A DNA stretch of 64,000 bases, taken from NCBI GenBank assembly GCA_039654915.1, contig CM077597.1, forward strand, positions 74,092,001 through 74,156,000, in the 5' to 3' direction. Source of the stretch: Aquilaria yunnanensis. Its lineage: Eukaryota; Streptophyta; Magnoliopsida; Malvales; Thymelaeaceae. Shown in pieces: positions 37,713 through 48,234 of the stretch. A program made the position numbers and the translations under genes. Under the pieces are notes generated by a model. That model was given only the letters and a program-made list of their open reading frames with translations, had not been told where the DNA came from and ran no database searches. The stretch's first letter is position 1. Each line of letters starts with the position of its first letter.

Positions 37713-38396
37713 TTTCAGCAGAATCACTGCCAGCAGCATCTCCATTTTATTCTTTAAATTACCTTCCGCAGTCAGCAACAGACTGATCAGCTTTCCCCGT
37801 ATCAATTGCCACTTTGTGACTTTTCTTCTGCCTGAAAATTCAAAAACCTCCTTCCTTTGTCCTTTCCCTTCTTTCACTCTTTTATTTCCAATTCCCAATC
37901 TCAATAATTAAAGCTTGCATGACTCGGAGGAAGAAAGGAAGGAAAATCAGAAGAAATGTTCTTTAGAAGCTCCACATGTGATCATGGTTAGCCTGGTGGA
38001 CATTGATTTTTATTGTATTCAACCCTTCTGCTAAGCTTCTTCTTCATTTTTTCTACTTGGATGTTTCATGTGTCATCTCAAATGGCGATTTTGAAATTGC
38101 TGGAAATCGTTGGAAGCACCGCCACTGTTACGACGAACTTGAATCAACAAGCGTCAACTCTCCGCCGGCTAGGCGGCTCAGGCGCCGTAGTCAATGGCCA
38201 GGGCGAGAATGGGGCTGAATTAGTAACTTTCATATCTATAGGGGCCAAGATTGGTGATGCCTTTTGTTGCAGGTCAAAGGGGAGCTGGATTAGGTGGACC
38301 ATATACAATGGATGAGGTGGACGAATCGAAGGCAAAGCGGAGTAGGTAGTCTGATCGAAGCAGAATCCGATGGGCGAAGAAGAGAAACGGTTGTAA

Positions 38397-39440
38397 GTAG
38401 ATATAAGGGTAAATTCCATTTATGGTCCCTAACCTTATCGCATTATCTTAAATGGGTCTCTAACTTTTATTTTGTCCTCTTAAAGTTCCTAACCTCTCTA
38501 TTTCTGTTTCAATCGTAGTCCTTCCATTATTTTTATAGTTAACTTTAACAAAATTTTTGTGACAAATGCTAACATTGTTCTTACATTTTTTTATTATCAC
38601 TCAAATAACCTTCAAACTAATAAATTTATCACTACAACCATCACCATATCGTTGTGAGGAACAACAAGATCGAGCACGGATCTCTGTATCTTGCAATAAT
38701 CTTTTGGTTTAGGAAATGGTTTCAAGATTATCTATTCTGGGGAAGAATCAGACTTTGACTATTTTTGCAGTTTTGACCATGGGATTTTCCCTCACGATTG
38801 CTTTGCGTTCAGCTGCTTTGTAATCGCAACTGCAATTGTGTCGATCGGAGTACCGGTGATTGGCGCAATGGCAACAGAACCCGGTCAACCCCACACGCTT
38901 CCTATAATCGGGGCATCTGCTCATGGATTTCTTCTCCGCAGTAGGTGTTTTACCGGTCTCCAATCGATCGGATGCCAACCACCTGCTACTCAATGTCGTC
39001 ATGGCCGTGGTAGTAGCAGCAGCAGCAGCTGTGTCAGATCGAGCCTCCAAGGAGCTAGTGGAGATAGATCTAGGCAACGGCTCACTGGAGAACTTCATGA
39101 TGGAGGGTCTGGTGGAAGAAGCAGTAGTGGTGGCTGTTGGAGATGAGGAGGGCCAGCGGTGGAGGTGTTGAAACAATTCTGGCATGTTGTTGGTGGCAAG
39201 GGGAGATGATGGTTGTAGTGATAAATTTATTAGCTTAAGGTTTATTTGAGTTGGAATAAAAAAATGTAAGATCAATGTTGGCATTTGTCACAAAAATTCT
39301 GTCAAAGTTAACCATAAAAATGACGGAAGGACTATGATTGAGACAGAAATAGGGAGGTTAGGGACTTTAAGAGGATAAAATGAAGGTTAGGGACCCATTT
39401 GGGACAACGTGATAAGATTAGAATTTACTCGTAGATATAA
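38397..39440. mobile_element. Pack-MULE-like element with A20/AN1 gene fragment (inner)
   Basis: The element runs from 38407 to 39430 (1024 bp) and is flanked by identical 10-bp direct repeats GTAGATATAA (38397-38406 and 39431-39440), in line with the 9-10 bp duplications of Mutator-like elements. Its arms (38407-38643 and about 39205-39430) are inverted repeats of about 230 bp starting GGGTAAATTC and GAGTAAATTC. They share phrases such as TTTTTGTGACAAATGC and TTATCACTACAACCATC. The core (38650-39200) is GC-richer than the surroundings and carries the AN1 fragment. Confidence 0.9.
38748..38918 (-). pseudogene. AN1 zinc-finger fragment of a plant stress-associated protein (SAP)
   Basis: The reading [20 protein letters not shown], then [20 protein letters not shown], then [16 protein letters not shown] and a stop, is the C-terminal AN1 finger and tail of plant A20/AN1 proteins. 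Two defects are seen. The second ligand Cys (normally C-x2-C) is Tyr. About six residues with another Cys, usually before HRYS, are missing. The finger could therefore not bind its zincs normally. Upstream minus-strand sequence (to about 39200) is Ser/Thr-rich, and a TNNM phrase may be the end of the A20 finger. The fragment lies inside the Pack-MULE-like element, so gene capture is the likely origin. Confidence 0.85.
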
Positions 39441-39633
39441 TGGATAATAGTTAAGTTTTAGAAAATTGTAAAATTTAAAAACTCAAATAAAAAAGTTTAC
39501 TAATGATTTGACTGAACGAAAGGAAGTTATTGTAACAATTTTATTGTTAGAAGACGACCAATGTAACAATTGGTAGTTATGAAATGATTAAGCAACATAG
39601 TATAAGTTTAGGGACAATGATTGCCATTTACCT

Positions 39634-41120
39634 GGAATGTAAGGAGACGACAACTATGCTAACTAACCCCTTTGAGTGATTCTTTCCTTATTTTATATAT
39701 ATATGGAAAGCTTGTTAAAGTCATCTAACAAATAAAAATGAGTTACCAGAGGTCAATTAAATACTTCGATAAGGTTTTCATTTACGCCTTGGAATGAAGG
39801 TTTTTGATGATTGCTATTATTAACCAGAAATATTGCTGGAAGGAGATGAGATTCAGGGTGAACTTTTTTATTGGTTCATGGACGAGTTAAATGAATTTAA
39901 AGTGGCTTGTTTGGAGGAGTGGGCGCATCTACTTTGTCCAAATGGACAAAGGTCTGGTTACATTCCTTTTGTTCAAGAAATGATTGAAGTTGTCCTTTGA
40001 ACAAACTATCCAAATGATTTTGGAGAGAACATGTCCTTAACTGAACTATTCTAAGATATTAGAACTAGAGAATGAAATCTCAACTCTCAAGTCTATGTTC
40101 AATAAGCATCTGGAGGACATGAGATAAAAGTACAAGGAGCTCAGGATCTCTTGAAAGCATTAGAAGCCCCAAAATTCTTGTCTAGCTCAAGACTTAGCAA
40201 AGTCACAGGAGGATCTCGAGTCCACAATTCTTGCATCTTAAGTGGACCTAATAAATTTAGAAAGTAAGAATCAACTCCTTCAAAAAGAACTGGACTCATT
40301 GAAGGAAATGAGTAGTCCAAGATCAAGTTCTGTAGAGTCTATTAACATCTCAAAGCTTTTCACTGCTACCAAGTTAGGGGTGATGGTTGCTTCTTCAGCT
40401 TCAGAAGAAAGATGGATTTGTTTTAAGCGGGATCCAAGCAGTCATATATGTTTAAATTACGGGCTCACAAAACACGCAAGCACTTGCCTTAACTCTTAAG
40501 CCAAAGCGTTTTACTAACTTTACACTAGGGTCCATTGGTATTTTCAAGAGAGCACATCTTGGTCATCCAAAATTAATGCTCCTCAACTGCCCTGGTAGTT
40601 CGACCCTCTCAAGGTAGCCATATTTTATCACCAAAAGGTCAAACAGTAGATCAAGACCATGAGCAGGGTAGTCTTTCCTTATCAGTTGAGAGCTTATAAA
40701 AGGATCAAGACTAGGTCCCCTATCATTTTCAAGCTCAACAACCAACCCATCAAGAAACAGAGAAGAAAACGACGAAGAGGAAGAGCGAAAGCAGGGAAGT
40801 CGATCCAACAGAAAAAACAATTGCATGAAACTCATGTGGAGACTTCCTATTCTCAAGTGGGGTACAATGGGTATAATTATGTTCTGCAAACCAGTGTCAA
40901 GGACATTTTCCCTAGCCCTATTAAAATCTCCACTGATCATAGGAGTTCTGTTGTGGGTGGTCAGTTTGGTAGCAATGAATGTCAGGAGCTTAAATCTACC
41001 GTCTCACATCTTGGGTATAAGCACAAGCAGACTGAAAGGATTTGTCTTCTTACAAAGCGATAGAAGTCATTAGCTATGGATGAGGTTTCCAAGGGCTCAA
41101 TGGTAACATCATGTTGCCTT
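39634..41120 (+). other. Degenerate, possibly retroelement-derived sequence
   Basis: Frames broken by stops run from about 39880 to 40500. They include a coiled-coil-like QEDLES..LESKNQLLQKELDSLKE stretch and a CLNYGLTKHASTC phrase that resembles a zinc knuckle, consistent with a decayed gag. A Lys/Arg-rich open frame at 40659-41063 has no family features. The gypsy element begins at 41126, so this is its left flank. Confidence 0.3.
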
Positions 41121-41125
41121 CCTGG

Positions 41126-41997
41126 TGATAGCCAAAGGCTATCGCCTCAATCTGGCCGAACACCCTGCCACAACAATGGCCAGAAGAACTGGCACTTCCC
41201 GGGAACAGGTGGAATCATGCACCTCGGGAGATAGCCGGAGAGCTCCGAGCCTCGGCACGCCAGTAAAATTTGAGGACTCTATTTGCCCCCCAAGGTTGTG
41301 AACAGCGCGCCTTCGGAAAAGTGGCACCAGACATTGCTGCCCGAACATGATATCCCCGAAGGCGGAACCCCCTGGAACTGGGAACCCCCGAACTGAGGGT
41401 ATGCTTCCCGAAGAGGCTCTGTCCGAACTAGAGGATGACCTCGCCCAGGGACCTCGGGAGTACGGCAGGAGCATTTAAGGAAGCATTTAAGGAAGCCTCT
41501 GACACGTCCCACCACAGACGTAAAAAGCCGCCCTGACGCGCAGACGCCATCAGAATCACATCATGGCCCGTCTCAGCACAAGGCTCGAGGCCATCTGGTT
41601 ACCAACTATCTGTCCCCTACGCCCAGAAGTTCAGGAGCATCCGACCGCATACGTGTCATGATCTGAACGGGCTAGGTATTCCTATATATACAGGAAATAA
41701 ATACTTGACAGGAGGTTGGTAGGCCGGAGATACAGCTCCCACACTCTGAGAAAATACCAGGCGAGACTTTTCTGCCTTTCTCTTTGAGCTAGTGACTTTC
41801 TCCTTTTTCCGGCCACCACTGACTTGGGCGTCGGAGGCTCCCCCCCCCCCTCGGAAAAACACTCCGGGGGCCTCCTAACCCTGTTTACCAGCTTTTCAGG
41901 TACTCTCCTTGGGGCGATCCACCTTCCAGGCGTTCTTCCTCCTAGAAGTCTCCTCAACAGTCATCATGACTCACAACGATGAGGCCCCAGGCCATCA
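41126..41997 (+). repeat. 5' LTR of the gypsy element
   Basis: 872 bp with TG...CA ends. It begins with a short palindrome, GATAGCCAAAGGCTATC. A TATATATA box lies at 41683-41690, near two thirds of the way in, where the LTR promoter is expected. An ATG at 41966 near the LTR end is in frame with gag. Confidence 0.96.
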
Positions 41998-42415
41998 TTT
42001 GGCGCCGTCTGTGGGAACCTGCTCGCAAATCGCCGTCGTTGAGACTCGGTGTTCTAAGGACAAAGGACTCCCAAGGTCCTCGTCCGCGCCTGAGATACAA
42101 CCGGCCACTGAGCAGACACTCCCAGAGACTTCTACGCCCGAGGAAGATCGCCCTCTGGTAATCACCATGAGCTTCTTGAGGGACTTTCAGCGCTCGGTCG
42201 TTGCTGAAATGACTCAGCAGATCGACCGAAGATGGCCACAGCAGTCACAGGCCCAGAAACCTTCCTCATCAGCACGCCCCCGGGAGAGAAGCCCCAAGTC
42301 TACATACCGCAGTTTAGGAAGTGGAGAGCCTCGCGGAGAATCATCCACAGAAGATATAGCCCTCGGGAAACGGCCTGTGGGACAAACCGGGTCCAAGCGA
42401 CCGAGAGTCTCATAG
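41966..42415 (+). pseudogene. N-terminal gag segment, cut off by one stop codon
   Basis: A frame from ATG 41966 (inside the LTR) reads a Ser/Pro/Arg-rich low-complexity gag leader and ends at TAG 42413-42415. The same frame continues without other interruption into the main gag-pol. A CAG-to-TAG change would explain the stop. The leader includes SFLRDFQRSVVAEMTQQIDR near 42168-42230. Whether the original protein began here or further in is not certain. Confidence 0.6.
42000..42018 (+). other. Primer-binding site of the gypsy element
   Basis: TGGCGCCGTCTGTGGGAA starts two bases after the LTR end. It is the typical plant gypsy (Tat/Athila-type) PBS. The matching tRNA was not assigned. Confidence 0.8.
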
Positions 42416-42529
42416 CGAAGCAGTTCGTCGCCCGAGGCGAGGTCCTTGACCCCTCCGCGCCAAACTCGCTCCCTGAAGAGGCGCCGTCGATCTTCCTCCC
42501 GCAAAAATGGTCCTAGCGCCACTGTGCTT

Positions 42530-45500
42530 ATGGAAAGGATATTGGCACGGCTGGACAGAGTGGAGAAGCAAGTGGCCAGAAAACCCGTTTGGGACAGGCT
42601 GTCGGGGGCATTATGCGAAGATGACTCCCCGTTTATTCGCGCCGTCGTTGAGGCAGCTATGCCAGGCGACTTCAGAGTGCCTAGGCTGGAGATCTATGAT
42701 GGCCGGACTGATCCACAGGCCCATCTGACGAAGTACAGACGGAGCATGATAATGCACGGAGCTGATGACGCTACCATGTGCAAATGCTTCGAAGTCACCC
42801 TCACGGGCCCAGCAACAGCATGGTACAATTCCTTGCCCCCAGGGACTATCACTGAGTTCCAGGAGTTGTCCACAGCCTTCACCCAGCAGTTCATTGGGAG
42901 CAGGCCGACGGCCAAAATGCCTGTGCAGATGTTCGACATAGAGCAGAGAAACGGAGAGACAATCCGAGACTATGTCGAACGATTCAACAGGGAAGCACTC
43001 AGCGTCCCGGACTTCCGGCCCGAAATCCGCATCCTCGCTATGACACGGGGCCTTCGGCATGACTCACAGCTGTTCTACGAGTTCTCAAAGGACCCCCCAG
43101 AGACCCTCAGAGAATTTTACCGAAGGGCAGAGCAGCACATGACAGCCGAGGAATTGAGGATGGCGGGGCCGAAGTCTGATCATCACTGCGCCGAAGGGTC
43201 CAGTCAGCAAGCTCGGCATCTTTCTGAACACACAGGCCGACCACGACGAATGCGAGGAAGGAAACCTCAAAGTTTCACGCCCTTGAGCACGACACGGACC
43301 AACATTCTCATGGCGCTGGAAAGGCAAGGGACGCAGATTCGGCGGCCAAGAGCCATGGCCGCCGATAATAAGAAGAATGCCAAGAAGTTCTGCCAGTTTC
43401 ATCGCGACCACGGCCATGACACCGAAGACTGCTTCCAGCTGAAGAAGTACATAGAGTCGCTGATCAAACAGGGCCAGCTTCGCAAATACCTGCGGATGCC
43501 CTCCCCAAAAGGCAGAAAAGAGGAGGAAGAGAGGGCCGAAAATGAGGACTATGACTCCGACAGGCGGAGAAACAGAAGTCCAAAAAGGCGCCTTCCACCT
43601 CCAGTAGGGGTCATCCAAACCATCACCACGGGGCTCCCATCCTCGGAAAGAAAGCGGAAGGCCAGAGAAATTGCAGTTATGGAGTATCAAAGTCCATCAA
43701 AGAAACTGGCTCGCAAAGATGGCTCCACCGTCGTCTTCCCCCACGACGACCCGCTGCTGATAATGGCGAGAATAGGGAACTGGGACGTTAAGAGAGTGTT
43801 GCTTGATGATGGCTCAAATGCTGACGTCCTATTCTCGCACTTACTGCCGAGCTTGGGCATCTCCAGCAGCGAGCTTAAGCCTGTCACCACGCCCACCTTC
43901 GGCGTTGGGCCATCCGAACTACCCGTCCTCGGATGGATCGACCTCCCCTTGATGATAAAAGGCACTTCGGTAGACGGAGCAGCTGAGTTGTACGCGTCCA
44001 CAATGGCAAGATTCATCGTCATGGACGTCCCGTCTTCGTACAACGCCATCCTTGGAAGGCAGACTCAGGGGAACCTGCACATTCGCACCGATGTGAAGTA
44101 CTTGACTGTCACATTCGCCACCAAGGATGGAGATGCAGAGGTCTTCATCGACCAAGCCGAGGTAAGAAAAGTGTTTGTAAAAGCACGAAAGGCTCCGGCA
44201 AACAACTCTACACAAACGGTGGAGGCAAAGGCGCAGGAGAAAGGCAAAGAAGAAGATCCCGCAGAAGCAGAAACGGAAGCAGTAGATCTTGTCCCAGGAC
44301 AATCTACCCGAATAGGGAAGAGCTTGGCCAAAGGTGATAAGGAAATTCTTGTATCCTTTCTGCTGAAAAATAAAGATCTGTTTGCCTACTCGCCGAAAGA
44401 CATGCCAGGAGTGAACCCTGGCATAATACAGCACAGCCTCAAAGTAAGCCCGGGAGCAAAACCTATCAGGCAAAAGAAACGAAGCATCTCAGCCCACAAA
44501 AGCAACTTCGTGAAAACCGAAGTCCAGCGCCTTTTGGATGCTGAAGTTATCAGGGAGGTAAAATACCCCGAATGGTTAAGCAACGTGGTCATCGCCACAA
44601 AAGAAGGTAGCAGCAAACTCCGGATGTGCATCGATTTCAGAAACTTGAACGATGCTTGCCCGAAAGACTCATTTCCCCTCCCACCAATAGATCAACTGGT
44701 AGATTCAACGGCCGAATACGGGCTCCTGAGCTTCCTAGATGCCTTCAGCGGCTACCATCAGATAAAGATGGACCCTGAAGATGAAGAGAAAACTGCCTTC
44801 ATCACCGAGGGAGGAACGTACTGCTATGTCAGAATGCCCTTCGGGCTCAAAAATGCAGGAGCCACCTACCAGAGACTGATGAACAAGGTCTTCAAGGACC
44901 AAATGGGGAGAAACATGGAGGTATATGTTGATGATATGATAGTCAAAAGCAAGCTGCCCGGCTACCATGTTGCAGATTTGGAGGAAACCTTCCAAAAGCT
45001 CAGAGCCTTCGGGATTCGCCTTAACCCCGAGAAGTGTATCTTCGGCGTGACCTCGGGAAAATTCCTTGGGTACATGGTATCCGAAAGAGGCATTGACGCC
45101 AATCCTGAGAAGATTAAGGCTCTGCTTGAGTTCCGAACTCCTGCCACAATCAAAGACGTGCAGAGACTAACCGGAAGAATAACCTCTCTGAGCAGGTTTA
45201 TTTCCAGGTACGGAGATAGGTGTAGACCTTTCTTCAAAGTCCTCACAAAGGCAGCAAAGATGGAAGGCGACCTCGGAAGAAACAATCATCCTTGGGATGA
45301 AGATTGCCAAAAGGCCTGGGAAGAACTCAAAGTCTACCTGGCCAGCCTGCCGACTCTGCGACAACCTCGGGAGGGAGAACCCCTCGTACTGTACCTCGCC
45401 GTCACAGAAAAGGCCGTAAGCTCGGTCCTGGTGAAAGAAGAAGGGCCGAAACAATGGCCGGTTTACTACGTCAGCAAGTCCCTGCATGGCGCCGAAGTCA

Positions 45501-47464
45501 AGTACCCTTTGCTTCAGAAAGCTATATACGCCTTGGTGCTTGCAGGAAGAAGACTGCGACCATATTTCCAGGCTCACCCCATCATCGTCCGAAGTAGTCT
45601 ACCACTACGGGATGTTATGAAGAGAGTTGATCATTCGGGAAGGCTCTCCAAGTGGTGCATAGAGCTTGGCGAACACGAAATCACGTATGAGCCTCGGAAG
45701 GCCATAAAAGCCCAAGCATTGGCAGATTTTATCGCCGAAATACCCACCACTGAGGAGAACCACTCAGATCCGAAAGAAGGTGAGCCAGAATGGACCTTGC
45801 ATGTTGATAGAGCCTCGGGGTCCGAACACCAGGGAGCTGGAGTAGTTATCAGAGGACCCGAAGGCCTAGAGGTGATGAAGGCTATCAAGTTCAGCTTCAA
45901 CATCACCAATAATGTGGCTGAGTATGAAGCCCTCATAGCGGGATTACGCTTGGCCAGAAAGATTGGCGTGAGAAACTTAAGGGCTCACAGCGATTCCCAG
46001 CTGGTAGTTCGGCAGACGGCAGGAGATTATGGGGCGAAGGACCCAATCTTGGCAAAATACCACGAGCTGGTAACAAAACTCATCCAAGAGTTTGACGCCG
46101 TGCGAATCGAAAATGTACCCCGGCGGAATAACACTGAGGCAGATTGTTTAGCGAAGTCCAAAACATACACCGAGGTGCTAGACCATCCAAGCATCTCCGT
46201 GCTAAGCGTAACGACCTCGGGAACAGGGTGGAAGGACCCCATAAAGAGATACCTCACAGAGAATGAGCTTCCCGAAGACGCCGGCAATGCTGCAAGACTG
46301 CGAAGACGCGCCGGAAGATTCTTCCTGATTGGTGAAGAGTTATATCGGCAAGGATATGCAAATCCGCTGCAGAGATGTGTGGGCGAAGAGGATACTGAGA
46401 TGGTCCTCGAAGAAGTTCACGAAGGCATGTGCGGGTCGCACATTGGAACTGATGCCCTTGCAGCAGTGATACTCCGCCAAGGATACTTCTGGCCTACCCT
46501 GAGAAAGGACGCAAGGCAGTTCGTCCAGAAGTGCGGTAGTTGCCAGAGACATGCAAAAATCCAGAGGATACCCTCGAAAATGGTAACTTCGGCAGACTAT
46601 CCTTGGCCCTTCACAGTCTGGGGTATAGACCTTATTGGGCCACTCCCCACAGCGCTCGGAGGCGTGAAATTCTGCGTGGTAGCAGTGGACTATTTCTCAA
46701 AGTGGGTAGAGGCAGAACCACTAGCAACTATCTCGGCAAAAGAAGTACAGAAGTTCGTATGGAAGAACATCGTATGCAGATTTGGCATACCGAGGGTACT
46801 AGTAGCTGATAATGAATCCCAGTTCATAGACAAAGGATTCCAGGAATTCATCAGCGACCTCGGAATAAAGACGCACTTCGCCCCAGTAGCTCACCCCCAA
46901 AGCAATGGGCAGGTGGAAGTATCAAACAGGACCATAAAAGATGGCCTGAAAAAGAGACTTGGGGAAGCCAAGGGAAAATGGCCAGGAGAACTCCAAAGTG
47001 TATTGTGGAGCTACCGAACGACGCCACGAAGAGCCACAGGGGAAACTCCCTTCTCACTCGTCTTCGGAACAGAGGCCATTATCCCAATAGAGATAGTTCA
47101 GCCTTCAATACGGGTGCAAGTATTTGATGAAGGCGGAAATGACCTCGGTCTGAGAACTAAGCTCGACCTTGTGGCCGAACACAGAGAAATAGCCGAGCTG
47201 AGAAGAAAAGCTTTCCAGCAAAGAGTGGCCGCGGCTATCAACTTAAAAGCCAGGCCAAAAGAAATCAAAAAAGGAGACCTCGTTCTCCGAAAGGCCGACT
47301 TTGCACCCCGAAGGCCATCTCACGGAGTACTTCGCGCAAATTGGGAAGGACCTTATCTGGTTCTCGCCGAAGTACGAAAAGGCGTGTACAAGCTTGGCGA
47401 CACCGAAGGCGTAGAATTGAAAAACACTTGGCATTCAGACGCCTTGAAAAAATTCTACGCCTAA
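42530..47464 (+). CDS. Gypsy Gag-Pol polyprotein (Tat type), main open frame
   Basis: The frame is open from 42416 to the stop at 47462-47464; the first ATG is at 42530. Domains in order: retrotransposon gag (about 42640-43050); zinc knuckle CQFHRDHGHDTEDC (about 43391-43432); protease DDGSNADV (about 43807-43830); RT with the YVDD box at 44924-44935; RNase H (about 45370-45720); a second RNase H-like domain (LHVDRASGSEHQG about 45796-45835, SDSQLVV about 45990, NTEADCLA about 46132); integrase with an HHCC finger (about 46417-46551) and core residues in GIDLIGPLP (about 46624), ADNESQF (about 46805) and GQVEVSNR (about 46909). The key catalytic acids are present, so pol looks intact. The frame is complete at its C end, which carries no chromodomain. 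Confidence 0.93.
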   Translation: MERILARLDRVEKQVARKPVWDRLSGALCEDDSPFIRAVVEAAMPGDFRVPRLEIYDGRTDPQAHLTKYRRSMIMHGADDATMCKCFEVTLTGPATAWYNSLPPGTITEFQELSTAFTQQFIGSRPTAKMPVQMFDIEQRNGETIRDYVERFNREALSVPDFRPEIRILAMTRGLRHDSQLFYEFSKDPPETLREFYRRAEQHMTAEELRMAGPKSDHHCAEGSSQQARHLSEHTGRPRRMRGRKPQSFTPLSTTRTNILMALERQGTQIRRPRAMAADNKKNAKKFCQFHRDHGHDTEDCFQLKKYIESLIKQGQLRKYLRMPSPKGRKEEEERAENEDYDSDRRRNRSPKRRLPPPVGVIQTITTGLPSSERKRKAREIAVMEYQSPSKKLARKDGSTVVFPHDDPLLIMARIGNWDVKRVLLDDGSNADVLFSHLLPSLGISSSELKPVTTPTFGVGPSELPVLGWIDLPLMIKGTSVDGAAELYASTMARFIVMDVPSSYNAILGRQTQGNLHIRTDVKYLTVTFATKDGDAEVFIDQAEVRKVFVKARKAPANNSTQTVEAKAQEKGKEEDPAEAETEAVDLVPGQSTRIGKSLAKGDKEILVSFLLKNKDLFAYSPKDMPGVNPGIIQHSLKVSPGAKPIRQKKRSISAHKSNFVKTEVQRLLDAEVIREVKYPEWLSNVVIATKEGSSKLRMCIDFRNLNDACPKDSFPLPPIDQLVDSTAEYGLLSFLDAFSGYHQIKMDPEDEEKTAFITEGGTYCYVRMPFGLKNAGATYQRLMNKVFKDQMGRNMEVYVDDMIVKSKLPGYHVADLEETFQKLRAFGIRLNPEKCIFGVTSGKFLGYMVSERGIDANPEKIKALLEFRTPATIKDVQRLTGRITSLSRFISRYGDRCRPFFKVLTKAAKMEGDLGRNNHPWDEDCQKAWEELKVYLASLPTLRQPREGEPLVLYLAVTEKAVSSVLVKEEGPKQWPVYYVSKSLHGAEVKYPLLQKAIYALVLAGRRLRPYFQAHPIIVRSSLPLRDVMKRVDHSGRLSKWCIELGEHEITYEPRKAIKAQALADFIAEIPTTEENHSDPKEGEPEWTLHVDRASGSEHQGAGVVIRGPEGLEVMKAIKFSFNITNNVAEYEALIAGLRLARKIGVRNLRAHSDSQLVVRQTAGDYGAKDPILAKYHELVTKLIQEFDAVRIENVPRRNNTEADCLAKSKTYTEVLDHPSISVLSVTTSGTGWKDPIKRYLTENELPEDAGNAARLRRRAGRFFLIGEELYRQGYANPLQRCVGEEDTEMVLEEVHEGMCGSHIGTDALAAVILRQGYFWPTLRKDARQFVQKCGSCQRHAKIQRIPSKMVTSADYPWPFTVWGIDLIGPLPTALGGVKFCVVAVDYFSKWVEAEPLATISAKEVQKFVWKNIVCRFGIPRVLVADNESQFIDKGFQEFISDLGIKTHFAPVAHPQSNGQVEVSNRTIKDGLKKRLGEAKGKWPGELQSVLWSYRTTPRRATGETPFSLVFGTEAIIPIEIVQPSIRVQVFDEGGNDLGLRTKLDLVAEHREIAELRRKAFQQRVAAAINLKARPKEIKKGDLVLRKADFAPRRPSHGVLRANWEGPYLVLAEVRKGVYKLGDTEGVELKNTWHSDALKKFYA

Positions 47465-47599
47465 GGTTGAGCGGAGGAGATATATTGTACAAGAAATATT
47501 CTAAGTACAGAATGGTCTGGAGAAGAATAGTCTTGAGAAAAATTCTTAAGTATACCAAATTGTCCAAGACAGAATTCCGCGAAGGTGCTCGCCACGAAA

Positions 47600-48120
47600 A
47601 AAGCAGATGTGACTTCCCGAAGTCCCTTGAGCCACTATGCTCGGGAAAAATGGGAAACAAGAATCTTGCAAAGGTACTCGGCATAATCAGTGCAGAGAAA
47701 ATTTTCCAAACACCCTTGAGCGAACATGCTCGGGAAAAAGGGAAAGCAAGAATCTCGGAAAAGTACACGCCAAAACAAAAGCAGAGGTAATTTCCGAACA
47801 CCCTTGAGCGAATGTGCTCGGGAAAAAGGGAAATGAGCAATCTCGTGAAAATTTTCCTAAGTCCCTTGAGCAAATATACTCGGAACAATAGGAAGACAGA
47901 AAAATTTGGTTGAAGGTTTTCCGAAGTCCCTTGAGTGAACATGTTCGGGATAAAAGGGAACAAAAAGCCTGCAAAAGACTTAGCCAAATTTTTGCAAACT
48001 TTCCAGAAAGTCTCTTGAGCAAGCACACTCGGGACAAAGGAAGGTAAAAAGTTTCTTTGGTTGCAGGTTTTCCGAAAGTCTCTTGAGCAAACGTGTTCGG
48101 GACAGTGGAAATGAAGAAAC
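47600..48120 (+). repeat. Degenerate tandem repeat in the 3' region of the gypsy element
   Basis: At least seven units share CCCTTGAGC(G/A)AAC.TG.TCGGG(A)AAAA.GG(G)AA, near 47620, 47710, 47800, 47865, 47923, 48010 and 48075. Spacing is irregular, about 58-92 bp. It does not code on the plus strand, and the minus-strand open frame across it is a by-product of the repeat. Confidence 0.8.
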
Positions 48121-48234
48121 TTGCAAGAAAGGACTTAGCCAAAAGATTGTTCATCTAGAGCAAACGCTGCCTTACAAAAGAAGTGCCCAAAGAAGGAGCA
48201 CAAAGGAGAAAAATAAGAGGAGCCCTAAAACAAA

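Larger units (their letters stand above)
37293..39633. mobile_element. MULE-like element (outer), carrying a quinone-reductase fragment and a nested MULE
   Basis: Terminal arms of about 200 bp are inverted relative to each other. The left starts AGGTAAATGGTAGTTGTC at 37293; the right, read in reverse from 39633, starts AGGTAAATGGCAATCATTG. Matching inner phrases include ATTACACTGCTCGTCCTCTAA against GTTACATTGGTCGTCTTCTAA. Arm identity is about 75% by eye. No clean target duplication was found, so the outer ends are less certain than those of the inner element. It encloses the FQR1-like fragment at 37548-37712 and the inner element 38407-39430. Confidence 0.65.

Noticed and set aside
40659..41063. 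Arg/Lys-rich basic protein
   Set aside because: No family match seen; it sits between decayed repeats and the gypsy element, and two other frames across it are also open.
47687..48154. Minus-strand gene with repeated 'LSRxCSLKG'-like units
   Set aside because: The repeats in the peptide are a by-product of the DNA tandem repeat (47600-48120). No start context, domain or splice signals were seen.
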